DNA of 64,000 bases from positions 4,047,001-4,111,000 of the forward strand of contig NZ_CP036498.1 of the NCBI RefSeq assembly GCF_018279705.1. Reading direction: 5' to 3'. The DNA comes from Tardiphaga alba. GTDB lineage: Bacteria; Pseudomonadota; Alphaproteobacteria; Rhizobiales; Xanthobacteraceae. The stretch's first letter is position 1, and every line of letters starts with the position of its first letter. Made by a program: the position numbers and the translations under genes. The notes beneath the pieces are model-generated. The model was given only the letters and a program-made list of their open reading frames with translations, did not search any database and was not told the DNA's origin. This document shows, piece by piece, positions 51,732 to 59,782 of the stretch.

Positions 51732-52916
51732 TCAGTCCAGGCTGGCGACGACGACGACGCGGCGGACTTCACCGCGGCGATAGGCCTGCAGGAACTTGTC
51801 GTATTCCTTGAAGGAAATGCAGCCGTTGGAATCGCCGTTGGGGCCCAGCAGGTAGCTATGGGTGAGCAGGCCGTTGCGGCCGTAGATCGCGCTCTCGCCG
51901 CCGAGCGGCGTCATGCGCAGCGCGGCGACGCCATGGAACAGGGCTTCGCGCGGCTTGAGATCGTAGATGTGCGGCGGGGTCACGCCGCGCATGCGCTCAT
52001 GCGCATAAGCGGGATTGTCCATCCGCGAACCCAGGCCCGAATGCGCCTCGAGCTTGGTACCGTCCGGCATGTAGACGCGCTTGGCGGTGATGTCATAGAC
52101 CGCGGTGAGACGATCCATGTCGGTCGGCTCGGGCGACGCCGACGTCGCGTCCTGGCCGTTCGGCAACACGCCGCCGTCGGAGCCGGCATAAGCGAGCACC
52201 GGGCCGCTCTGCGGGGATTTGCCGCCGAACAGCTTGTCGAAAATATTGAGGCTGGCGTTCTTCGGCTGGGTGGCCAGCGCCATGCGGGCGCGCTGCACCA
52301 GCGCGTCATGACCGAAAGCGCCGCCCTTCGGCGTGGCGGCCTGCGCGGTCTGCTGATGGGTCTGCGATGCACCGGCATCGGTCGGGCGGGCATTGGGCGT
52401 CGGGATGCTGGCGACGAGCTGCTTGACCGTCGGCGCCGGCTGCATCAGCGCGACTTCCTGCGGCTTGGCCGGTGCCGGCACGGTCGGCTCCACAGCGCTC
52501 CAGCGCTGCGCGAAGCGATCCGGCGGTGCGCCCATCGAGGACGGCGCAAACCAGGCGACCTGCTGCTTCGCCTGCGGTGCTGCGACCGGTGCGGAGCCTG
52601 CAAGCGGCGCGCGGCGCGCGGGTTCAAAACGATCGGTGAAATCGGCGTTCTGTTCGGCGCGGGCGACGCGCTGACCGAAACGTTCGGCAAATGAGGAGGT
52701 CGATACGCCGGCATCGGGTGCGATGCTCGCGGTCACCATGGACGGCTCGACATCGCTGAAGAGCTTGCCAGCCAGTGTCCATCCACCCGTCAGAGCTACG
52801 GCAGCAAGGGCGCCACCGACGATGAACATGCGTGAGTTCGAGTTTGACTGTGTCACGTAACGACCTTGGCGCGAGGGCGCGGACTTCGTCTTCAACGCAT
52901 GTTCACTATTACTCAT
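51732..52916 (-). CDS. DUF2778 protein (LD-transpeptidase-like), membrane-anchored
   Basis: 394 residues from ATG 52916. One N-terminal membrane anchor (MFIVGGALAAVALTGGWTLA, about residues 30-49), then ~220 residues of Ala/Pro/Gln-rich linker, then a C-terminal DUF2778 domain from about residue 270: LTAVYDITAKRVYMPDGTKL, GVAALRMTPLGGES, and the catalytic-looking HSYLLGPNGDSNGCISFKEY with Cys. DUF2778 domains act on peptidoglycan peptides (also in type VI effectors). Location in the periplasm and a wall-modifying role are inferred. Confidence 0.85.
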   Translation of the reverse strand: MSNSEHALKTKSAPSRQGRYVTQSNSNSRMFIVGGALAAVALTGGWTLAGKLFSDVEPSMVTASIAPDAGVSTSSFAERFGQRVARAEQNADFTDRFEPARRAPLAGSAPVAAPQAKQQVAWFAPSSMGAPPDRFAQRWSAVEPTVPAPAKPQEVALMQPAPTVKQLVASIPTPNARPTDAGASQTHQQTAQAATPKGGAFGHDALVQRARMALATQPKNASLNIFDKLFGGKSPQSGPVLAYAGSDGGVLPNGQDATSASPEPTDMDRLTAVYDITAKRVYMPDGTKLEAHSGLGSRMDNPAYAHERMRGVTPPHIYDLKPREALFHGVAALRMTPLGGESAIYGRNGLLTHSYLLGPNGDSNGCISFKEYDKFLQAYRRGEVRRVVVVASLD

Positions 52917-53307
52917 ACGCCTGACGCCCGACACAAAAGCTCTGTGTCCCCTGCCGCTGCGCCGGTGGATCGGACGATCCACGGCAGCATTCCGCAGGAG
53001 TGCGGAGCGCCATTAAGGCGAGTTTTAGTTAAATGCGAATTAATCGGAGGTCCCCCAACGAATGCCTGACTAAAGGCCTGCCAATCATGGCCTTTTTGAG
53101 TTTCGAGGCAAGCGTTTTGGCGGTTCCCGCGACGGTTTTTGACGTCCCGTTTCGGGACAGGATCCGTCGCGAAATGCGCTCCAGTGCACAGCCCCGGCCG
53201 TTGCTCAGGCAGATGCAGATCAGGCCGATGGATCTTGTCCGCAGCTACTCTGCGTGATGGAACACACCTGAAGAGTGCCCCATCCAGGCCCTAGGTGACT
53301 GAAAAGG
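52917..53307. other. Intergenic region, possible tiny ORF at 53087-53257
   Basis: 391 bases. The only candidate is a 56-codon ORF from ATG 53087 (MAFLSFEASVLAVPATVFDV...) with AAAGG upstream, ending RPMDLVRSYSA. Nothing supports it beyond length, so I do not call it. No repeat family seen here. Confidence 0.3.
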
Positions 53308-54006
53308 TTAATAATTCAGCTTCGGATACCAGTCGGTTCCACGCCCTTCCGGCGTGCAGTCGAGGATGTTCCAGATCGGCATCAGGTCGGGCGCACCGCG
53401 CGGATCCTGGCCCGGATCGGCGGTCGCGGCGAACATCTCACCGGCCCAGAAGTGGCGGATGGAACCGTCCCGGCGAGTGAAAATGTTTAAGGCCGCATCG
53501 TCCCCGCCATCTTTGGTCATCCCGAAATAATCGCGGCTGAAGTCGCCGGACGGGTCCGAAAACAACGGCAGGTGGTGCCAGCCACGCGCACGCTTGAACG
53601 CGGTGAGTCGCGCAATCGGCGAGCGCGCGATCACGGCCAGTGCGACACGTTGGGTGATATCGGGCACCTCGCCATCCCAGGCCGACAGCAGCGAGGTACA
53701 CATCGGGCACGGCTGCTCGCGCTGCGGGCCGAACATGTAGGAGTAAGTGACCAGCGTCTGCTTGTCGCCGAACAGGCCTTCCAGCGACACCGGACCGTTC
53801 TCGCCGATGAATTGATAGTTCGTGGTGACCGCGCCGCCATCGGGCAGCGCACGGCGCATCTCGGCGACACGCTCGATATGGCGGCGCAGCTCGATCTCCT
53901 CGATCAGCAATGCATTTCGCGCGGCACGGTAATCCGCACTCTCATTGGGGAAGCGCACGGTATTCGATTTCACGAGTTCGGCAGCGGGGATCAGGGACTC
54001 GGTCAT
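53308..54006 (-). CDS. DUF899 family thioredoxin-like protein
   Basis: 232 residues from ATG 54006, preceded by an excellent GGAGGTGAT site. ALPDGGAVTTNYQFIGENG and REQPCPMCTSLLSAWDGEV are the family blocks; CPMC sits where thioredoxins carry the redox CxxC. The C-terminal WNILDCTPEGRGTDWYPKL is also typical. Cytoplasmic, possibly a peroxidase or thiol oxidoreductase; the activity has not been settled for the family. Confidence 0.88.
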   Translation of the reverse strand: MTESLIPAAELVKSNTVRFPNESADYRAARNALLIEEIELRRHIERVAEMRRALPDGGAVTTNYQFIGENGPVSLEGLFGDKQTLVTYSYMFGPQREQPCPMCTSLLSAWDGEVPDITQRVALAVIARSPIARLTAFKRARGWHHLPLFSDPSGDFSRDYFGMTKDGGDDAALNIFTRRDGSIRHFWAGEMFAATADPGQDPRGAPDLMPIWNILDCTPEGRGTDWYPKLNY

Positions 54007-54126
54007 GGCATCACCTCCGTGGAATGATTGAACGCCCGTGACTGGAAGACGTTGCGGAACCGGGGAAACCGACACGGACAATTCCGGAGATTGACGTCGC
54101 CGATGCGCCTGTCATTGAGTACCGGA

Positions 54127-54666
54127 ATGCGCCTGTTTCATTTCAGCGAAGAGAACCATATCGAGGTCTTCATGCCGCGGCCTACGCCACGGCCGGTGCC
54201 GGGCTTCGACGCGCCATTGGTCTGGGCGATCGATGACTGGCATCAGGCGATGTATCTGTTTCCGCGCGACTGTCCGCGGATCTTCGTCTGGCCGGTGACG
54301 ACGACGACACCGGAATACGTCACGGCCTACCACAAGATGACCTCCTGCCGGATGGTCGCGCATATCGAGCTCGGCTGGCTCGATCGGCTCGCGCAGACCA
54401 CGATCTATCGCTACGAACTGGCGCCCGATGGCTTCGAGTCGCTTGGCGATGCCGGCATGTTTGTCTCGCCGGCGCCGACCATGCCGATCGCTGTCGAGCG
54501 CATCGACAACCTGGAAAAAGCGTTGAGCGATGCCGGCGTGGAGTTGCGCGTGCTGCCGTCGCTGAAAACGCTGGAGCCCTTGTGGGAGACCTCGCTTCAC
54601 GTCAGCGGCATCCGCCTCAGCCAGGCCTCCGACGGACCGATCATGCCGCCGCGACTGGTGAATTGA
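54127..54666 (+). CDS. Conserved hypothetical protein (DUF6886-like)
   Basis: 179 residues from ATG 54127, starting MRLFHFSEENHIEVFMPRPT; ATG 54103 is the alternative. FHFSEE followed by IEVF and then LVWAIDDWHQAMYLFPRDCP is the hallmark of a small family with an ADP-ribosyltransferase-like look, though I cannot show activity. Cytoplasmic. Divergent from the DUF899 gene. Confidence 0.75.
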   Translation: MRLFHFSEENHIEVFMPRPTPRPVPGFDAPLVWAIDDWHQAMYLFPRDCPRIFVWPVTTTTPEYVTAYHKMTSCRMVAHIELGWLDRLAQTTIYRYELAPDGFESLGDAGMFVSPAPTMPIAVERIDNLEKALSDAGVELRVLPSLKTLEPLWETSLHVSGIRLSQASDGPIMPPRLVN

Positions 54667-54681
54667 GTGGCTCTTTCTTTT

Positions 54682-54840
54682 CCCTCCCCGGAGCGAAGCG
54701 ACTGGGGAGGGTGGCGCGGCGCGAGCACTTGCGAGCGACGTGACGGGTGGGGTCTCTCCCCACGTGACGTCTGTTCGTGGGGAGTTACCCCACCCCCGCC
54801 TATCGGCGGACCCTCCCCATTCGTTTCGCTCCGGGGAGGG
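54682..54840. repeat. Interspersed palindrome, family F
   Basis: CCCTCCCCGGAGCGAAGCGA to TTCGCTCCGGGGAGGG, with inner GGTGGGGTCTCTCCCCAC and GTGGGGAGTTACCCCAC elements. About 160 bases, larger than the other families. Confidence 0.8.
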
Positions 54841-54872
54841 AGGCCATCGGCAGCGACGCGTTTCGCCTCACC

Positions 54873-54907
54873 TTGACACTCGAACTAATCACGGATAAAC
54901 AGTATCC
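54873..54907 (+). promoter_or_regulatory. Promoter and operator of the Rrf2/AhpD-like operon
   Basis: TTGACA (54873-54878), a 17-base spacer, then TAAACA (54896-54901) form a plausible sigma-70 promoter. The inverted repeat GGATA-N5-TATCC (54893-54907) covers the -10 element, a good place for autorepression by the Rrf2 protein encoded 24 bases further on. Confidence 0.6.
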
Positions 54908-54930
54908 ACGATTTGTTGGAGGCTGCCCCG

Positions 54931-55434
54931 ATGAAGATGAGCGATGGTGTCGAGCAGGCCATTCACAGCGTGGCCATGATGGCGGGTCTCACCGCTGATG
55001 GCGTGCTGTCCGCCGCCGCGCTCGCTGATTTTCACGGTGTCTCCACCAGCTATCTTCTAAAACATCTGCAGGCGCTGTCCGGCGCCGGCATCGTGATGAC
55101 AAAGCCCGGCCCGACCGGCGGCTATCGTCTGGCGCGCATGCCTGCAGACATCACGTTGCTCGACGTGGTGCTGGCGATCGAAGGCCCCGCCCCCGCGTTT
55201 CGCTGCGCCGAGATCCGCCAGCGCGGCCCCAATCCGTTGCCGGGCAAGCCGAAGATGCCCTGCGCCATCAATGCCGCGATGCTGCGCGCCGAACGCGTCT
55301 ATCGCGACGAACTCGCCAAGGTCACTCTTGCCGACATCATCGGCGATCTCCGCAGCAAGGACACCGACGGCGCCATCGCCGCACGCGGCTGCGCGTTCCT
55401 TGCACACAACGAACGGCGCCGCAGCGCCAATTGA
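54931..55434 (+). CDS. Rrf2-family transcriptional regulator
   Basis: 167 residues from ATG 54931, 8 bases after GGAGG; TTG 54913 would include that site. The N-terminal winged helix is LADFHGVSTSYLLKHLQALSGAG and GPTGGYRLARMP. Cys residues in FRCAEIRQRG and KMPCAINAAM are two of the usual cluster/sensing positions, separated by a longer insert than in IscR/NsrR; a third is at ARGCAFLA. It may sense redox or nitrosative stress and control the AhpD-like gene 42 bases downstream. Confidence 0.9.
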   Translation: MKMSDGVEQAIHSVAMMAGLTADGVLSAAALADFHGVSTSYLLKHLQALSGAGIVMTKPGPTGGYRLARMPADITLLDVVLAIEGPAPAFRCAEIRQRGPNPLPGKPKMPCAINAAMLRAERVYRDELAKVTLADIIGDLRSKDTDGAIAARGCAFLAHNERRRSAN

Positions 55435-55476
55435 ATTTCAAATCATCATCTCATCCCACATCCCAGGAGAACGACC

Positions 55477-55941
55477 ATGACCGCCCGTCTCAATTTCGCC
55501 AAAGCCGCCCCGGATGCCTACAAGGCCGTCTCCGCCCTTGACAGCTACGTTGTCAAGGACAGCGGCCTTGAGCCTGCAATCGTCCACCTCATCAAGCTGC
55601 GCGCGTCGATCATCAATGGCTGCGCCTTTTGCGTCGATATGCATGTGAAGGAGTCGCGTCACGACGGGCTGAGCGAACAGTGGATCAACATGATGTCGGT
55701 CTGGCATGAAGCCACCGTCTACTCGCCGCGCGAGCGCGCGTTGCTCGGCTGGGTCGATGCCGTCACGCTGATCGCAGCGACGCGCGCGCCCGACGCCGAT
55801 TACGAAGCACTGCGGGCCCACTTCTCCGATGAGGAGTGCTTCAAGATCACCACCGCAATCGCGGCGATCAATGTCTGGAATCGCCTCGCAGTCGCCTTCC
55901 GCCTTCCCCATCCGATCGACAAGCCGAAGGCTGCGGCCTGA
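55477..55941 (+). CDS. Carboxymuconolactone decarboxylase family protein (AhpD-like)
   Basis: 154 residues; AGGAGAACGACC upstream. The CxxC-x-x-H site is in NGCAFCVDMHVKESRHDG, as in AhpD-type alkylhydroperoxidases. WHEATVYSPRERALLGWVDA is the second conserved helix. Likely a thiol peroxidase or reductase partner in the cytoplasm, under control of the upstream Rrf2 regulator. Confidence 0.92.
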   Translation: MTARLNFAKAAPDAYKAVSALDSYVVKDSGLEPAIVHLIKLRASIINGCAFCVDMHVKESRHDGLSEQWINMMSVWHEATVYSPRERALLGWVDAVTLIAATRAPDADYEALRAHFSDEECFKITTAIAAINVWNRLAVAFRLPHPIDKPKAAA

Positions 55942-55961
55942 ATCATCCGACTGCGCAACGG

Positions 55962-55990
55962 AAAAGCCCGGCGGAGATGCCGGGCTTTTT
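55962..55990 (+). terminator. Rho-independent terminator after the AhpD-like gene
   Basis: An 11-bp perfect stem (AAAAGCCCGGC with GCCGGGCTTTT) followed by TTTG. Confidence 0.92.
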
Positions 55991-56176
55991 TGTTGGTGCA
56001 CGCGTGCACAGCAACATTTCCAGGGCGGCGAAGCTTTTTGTTGCCTCAGCAACTAATCCGTGAGAACATTTATCAATCGGGCGCATCGAGAGCAATTCAA
56101 TTGCCGCGCCGCTGCAGGGAGAGAAACGATGACGGACCGCATGCGCGGGACCGAATGCGATGCTGCGCGCCCGCGC

Positions 56177-56695
56177 CTAGCCGGCCGGAGCCGTGACGGC
56201 ATCGAGATTGCCGTGAATGCGCCGCAGCAGGTCGATCAGAACCTCGCGCTCGCTTTCCGCGAGGCAGGACAGCAGCCGCTGTTCGCGTTCCAACGCCGCC
56301 ACGATGACCGCATCGTGAGTCTTGCGCCCCTTCGCCGTCAGCTTGATCGAATGCGTGCGCGCATCGCGCCGATCGGTGCCGATGGCCACCAGCCCCCTGC
56401 CCTCCAGCATCGACAGCGTGCGGCTGACCGGCCCCTTGTCGAAGCCGATGACCTGACAAATCCGCGAGGCTGGAATCCCGGGCTCGATCGCCAGCAAAGA
56501 CATGATGCGCCATTCGGTGACGTTCACGCCGAAATGCGACTGATAGAAAACGGTCGCGCTGTTCGACAGTTTGTTGGCGATGAAGGTGATGAAGGCAGGA
56601 ACATAGCGTTCGAGATCGAGCAACTGCGCATGGGCTTCATTGCGCACGGGCGCGTCGATCTTCGGCATGTGTTTGTCCGCCTGTTTTCTGCCCAT
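56177..56695 (-). CDS. MarR-family transcriptional regulator
   Basis: 172 residues from ATG 56695; ATG 56668 (MPKIDAPV...) is possible. Winged helix with recognition region ASRICQVIGFDKGPVSRTLSML and wing GTDRRDARTHSIKLTAKG. MarR proteins usually sense an aromatic acid. It is divergent from the CYP199A-type gene, 113 bases apart, and probably controls the P450-ferredoxin-binding protein operon in response to the substrate or its CoA ester. Confidence 0.9.
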   Translation of the reverse strand: MGRKQADKHMPKIDAPVRNEAHAQLLDLERYVPAFITFIANKLSNSATVFYQSHFGVNVTEWRIMSLLAIEPGIPASRICQVIGFDKGPVSRTLSMLEGRGLVAIGTDRRDARTHSIKLTAKGRKTHDAVIVAALEREQRLLSCLAESEREVLIDLLRRIHGNLDAVTAPAG

Positions 56696-56744
56696 CCGCC
56701 GCGGCCTCGTTTGTCTGTTCAAGCCAGCCCCGATCCGGGCCGCT

Positions 56745-56770
56745 CGTATCATTCGAGACATAGAGATACG
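56745..56770. promoter_or_regulatory. Inverted repeat in the MarR/P450 intergenic region
   Basis: CGTATC-N14-GATACG, 39 bases before the P450 start. Candidate MarR site; the half-sites are short, so confidence is low. Confidence 0.35.
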
Positions 56771-56808
56771 CGACGACAATTGCCAAGAAGAAAACAGGGA
56801 GACGCCCC

Positions 56809-58074
56809 ATGGTCGCATTGAGCTATTCCAATACGGCGCCATCAGTGCCGGTCCTCGCCTTCGATACACAAGCAGAGGACCAAGCGTTCCCGCGCATTCC
56901 GACACTCGACGTCGATCCATTCGCCATCGACTTCTTCGCCGATCCGCATCCGACCCATGAGGTGCTGCGCGAAGCCGGGCCTCTGGTCTATCTGCACAAA
57001 TGGAACGTCTATGCGGTCGCCCGCTACGCGGAAGTCCATGCCGTGCTGAACGATCCCGCCACCTTCTGCTCCAGCCGCGGCGTCGGCCTCAGCGACTTTG
57101 CCAAGGAGACCCCGTGGCGGCCGCCGAGCCTGATCCTCGAAGCCGATCCACCCGCGCATACCCGCACCCGTGCGGTCCTGAGCAAGGTGCTGTCCCCCGC
57201 CGTGATGAAGACGCTACGCGACGGTTTCGTGGCCGCAGCAGATGCGAAAGTGGACGAGTTGCTGGAGCGCCGCAGCTTCGATGCGATCGCCGATCTCGCG
57301 GAAGCCTATCCGCTCTCGGTGTTTCCCGATGCGATGGGGCTGCAGAAGGAAGGGCGTGAAAACCTGCTGCCTTATGCCGGCCTCGTCTTCAATGCGTTCG
57401 GCCCGCCCAACGAATTGCGCCAGAACGCCATCGCCCGCTCGGCCCCGCATCAGGCCTATGTGCAGGCGCAGTGCCAGCGCGAGAATCTCGCGCCCGGCGG
57501 CTTCGGCGCCTGCATCCATGCACGCGCCGATACGGGCGACATCACGCCTGACGAAGCACCGCTGCTGGTGCGCTCGCTGCTCTCGGCGGGACTGGATACG
57601 ACGGTCAACGGCATCGGCGCCGCGGTCTACTGCCTGGCGCGCTATCCCGAAGAGTTTGCAAGGCTGCGTGCGGACCTCTCCCTCGCCCGCAACGCTTTCG
57701 AGGAAGCCGTGCGCTACGAGAGCCCGGTGCAGACCTTCTTCCGCACCACGACGCGCGCTGTCGAGATCAGCGGCTATCGCATCGGCGAAGGCGAGAAGGT
57801 GCTGATGTTCCTCGGCGCCGCCAATCGCGATCCGCGCCGCTGGGACGATCCCGCGCGCTACGACATTACCCGCAAGACATCCGGCCATGTCGGTTTCGGC
57901 TCGGGCATCCATATGTGCGTCGGCCAGCTGGTCGCGCGGCTGGAGGGCGAAGCCATGCTGTCGGCCCTGGCGCGCAAGGTGAAGAGCATCGCGATCAGCG
58001 GCGAAATCACGCGCCGCTACAACAACACACTGCGCGGGCTCGAAAGCCTGCCCGTCACCTTCACACCTGCCTGA
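56809..58074 (+). CDS. Cytochrome P450, CYP199A-type (para-substituted benzoate demethylase class)
   Basis: 421 residues; GGGAG precedes the ATG. Heme loop GFGSGIHMCVGQL with Cys ligand, I-helix SAGLDTTVNG, K-helix EEAVRYESP. Long stretches agree with what I recall of CYP199A2/A4 of Rhodopseudomonas palustris (for example CSSRGVGLSDF, RPPSLILEADPPAHTRTRAV), so the substrate is probably 4-methoxybenzoate or a similar para-substituted benzoate, oxidised to 4-hydroxybenzoate. Cytoplasmic; electrons come from the ferredoxin encoded 7 bases downstream. Confidence 0.93.
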   Translation: MVALSYSNTAPSVPVLAFDTQAEDQAFPRIPTLDVDPFAIDFFADPHPTHEVLREAGPLVYLHKWNVYAVARYAEVHAVLNDPATFCSSRGVGLSDFAKETPWRPPSLILEADPPAHTRTRAVLSKVLSPAVMKTLRDGFVAAADAKVDELLERRSFDAIADLAEAYPLSVFPDAMGLQKEGRENLLPYAGLVFNAFGPPNELRQNAIARSAPHQAYVQAQCQRENLAPGGFGACIHARADTGDITPDEAPLLVRSLLSAGLDTTVNGIGAAVYCLARYPEEFARLRADLSLARNAFEEAVRYESPVQTFFRTTTRAVEISGYRIGEGEKVLMFLGAANRDPRRWDDPARYDITRKTSGHVGFGSGIHMCVGQLVARLEGEAMLSALARKVKSIAISGEITRRYNNTLRGLESLPVTFTPA

Positions 58075-58081
58075 GGATACA

Positions 58082-58405
58082 ATGCCGAATATCACGTTCA
58101 TCCACCCCGATGGCCACGCGCAAAACGTCGATGCGGCGCTCGGCGACAGCGCCATGTCGGCGGCGACGCGGGCCGGGATCGACGAAATCGTCGCCGAATG
58201 CGGCGGCAGCGCTGTCTGCGCGACCTGCCATGTCTATGTGGACGACGACTGGCTGACGCGTGTCGGCGATGTCAGCGGCGACGAGAGCGAATTGCTGGAA
58301 GGCGTGGCCACCGACCGGCTGCCGAACAGCCGCCTCTCCTGCCAGATCAAGATCACCGAGGCGCTCGACGGCCTCGTATTGCGACTGCCGGAGCGGCAAA
58401 TCTAG
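58082..58405 (+). CDS. [2Fe-2S] ferredoxin partner of the P450 (palustrisredoxin/putidaredoxin type)
   Basis: 107 residues. Cluster ligands Cys40, Cys46 and Cys49 in ECGGSAVCATCHVYVDD and a fourth Cys in NSRLSCQI: the putidaredoxin spacing. GAGG lies before the ATG. It carries electrons from a ferredoxin reductase to the CYP199A-type P450 encoded just upstream. No reductase gene is in the window. Confidence 0.93.
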   Translation: MPNITFIHPDGHAQNVDAALGDSAMSAATRAGIDEIVAECGGSAVCATCHVYVDDDWLTRVGDVSGDESELLEGVATDRLPNSRLSCQIKITEALDGLVLRLPERQI

Positions 58406-58463
58406 CTCCACCGCGACCGGCAACGTCCGGACCCGCGCAACAAATCACACAGGGGAATGGACC

Positions 58464-59678
58464 ATGAAGAGCTACAAGACAGTTCTAGCCGCCGCGGCGT
58501 CCTGCTTGATGGCAAGCGCCGCACATGCGCAGGTGTCGGACGATGTCGTCCGCATCGGCGTGTTGAACGATATTTCCGGAGTGTTTCAGGACACCAACGG
58601 CATGGGCTCGGTAGAAGCCGCGCGCATGGCCGCCGAGGATTTCAACGGCGGCGGCAAGAATATCAAGGTGGAGATCGTCTATGCCGATCACCAGAACAAG
58701 GCCGATGTCGGCTCCGCCATCGCTAAAAAATGGCTGGATGTGGACAAGGTCGATGCCATCGTCGACGTGCCGAATTCGTCGGTCGGCCTCGCCATCAACA
58801 ATATCGCCCGCAACACCAAGATGACGTTCCTCGCCTCGTCCACGGCGACCTCCGACCTCACCGGCGCGCAATGTTCGCCGAACACCATCCAGTGGGTCAA
58901 CGATGCCTGGGCCACCGGCAACACCACGGCGCAGGCGATGATGCAGCGCGGCGGCAACGACTGGTATTTCATCACGGTGAATTACGCGCTGGGCCAAGGC
59001 ATCGAGGCCGAAGCCACGAACTACATTACCAAGAACGGCGGCAAGGTGCTGGGGTCGTCGAAGCACCCGCTCGGCACTTCGGACTTCGCCTCGCTGCTGC
59101 TGCAAGCTCAAAATTCGAAAGCGAAAGTGATCGGCCTCGCCAATGCCGGCGCCGACACCATCAACCTCGTCAAGCAGGCCAACGAATTCGGCATGCAGGA
59201 CGGCCCGCAGAAGCTCGTTGCGTTCCTGATCTTCATCAACGACGTCCACGGCATGGGGCTGAAGACCGCGCAGGGCCTGCTGCTGACGGAAGCCTTCTAC
59301 TGGGACATGGATGACGACACCCGCGCCTTCGCCAAGCGTTTCGCACAACGGCCGGGCATGAACGGCAAGATGCCGAGCGGCAACCAGGCCGGCGTCTATG
59401 CCTCGACGCTGGCCTATCTCAACGCGGTCGCCGCCAAAGGCAGCGACGATGCCGGCGTGGTGGTGCCGCAGATGAAGACGTTCAAGGGCAAGGACAAGCT
59501 GTTCGGCGACGTCACGATCCGCGCCGACGGCCGCGTCATCCATCCGATCTATCTGTTCGAGATCAAGAAGCCCGCGGAATCGAAATATCCGTATGACTAT
59601 TACAAGCTGCTCGCGACCGTTCCGGCCGAGAAAGCGTTCCGTCCGATGAACGAAGGCGGCTGCGCGCTGGTGAAGTGA
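58464..59678 (+). CDS. ABC transporter substrate-binding protein (Leu/Ile/Val-BP family), aromatic-acid cluster
   Basis: 404 residues from ATG 58464 (GGGGAATGGACC upstream). Signal peptide AAAASCLMASAAHAQ. Type I binding fold: RIGVLNDISGVFQDTNG, YADHQNKADVG, INDVHGMGLKTAQGLL. Shares these blocks with the protein at 2349-3572. It lies 58 bases after the ferredoxin gene, so its ligand is probably the aromatic acid that the P450 oxidises. No permease genes nearby. Confidence 0.9.
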   Translation: MKSYKTVLAAAASCLMASAAHAQVSDDVVRIGVLNDISGVFQDTNGMGSVEAARMAAEDFNGGGKNIKVEIVYADHQNKADVGSAIAKKWLDVDKVDAIVDVPNSSVGLAINNIARNTKMTFLASSTATSDLTGAQCSPNTIQWVNDAWATGNTTAQAMMQRGGNDWYFITVNYALGQGIEAEATNYITKNGGKVLGSSKHPLGTSDFASLLLQAQNSKAKVIGLANAGADTINLVKQANEFGMQDGPQKLVAFLIFINDVHGMGLKTAQGLLLTEAFYWDMDDDTRAFAKRFAQRPGMNGKMPSGNQAGVYASTLAYLNAVAAKGSDDAGVVVPQMKTFKGKDKLFGDVTIRADGRVIHPIYLFEIKKPAESKYPYDYYKLLATVPAEKAFRPMNEGGCALVK

Positions 59679-59690
59679 GCTAGATACGAC

Positions 59691-59721
59691 AAAGGCCGGG
59701 TTGAGCGTTCAACCCGGCCTT
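59691..59721 (+). terminator. Terminator-like hairpin after the P450 operon
   Basis: A 13-bp stem (AAGGCCGGGTTGA with TCAACCCGGCCTT), 4-base loop, T-poor tail. Confidence 0.7.
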
Positions 59722-59735
59722 CGCGTTTCGAATTT

Positions 59736-59771
59736 TACAGGGTGGGCAATACGTAGCGTGCCCACCCTACA
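59736..59771. repeat. Interspersed palindrome, family C, short form
   Basis: AGGGTGGGCAATACGTAGCG then GTGCCCACCCT: only the outer arms of family C, joined directly. Between convergent genes. Confidence 0.7.
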
Positions 59772-59782
59772 GATTCAGCCTC

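Noticed and set aside
53087-53257. 56-codon ORF in the gap before the DUF899 gene
   Set aside because: Weak ribosome-binding site and no support from composition or family.
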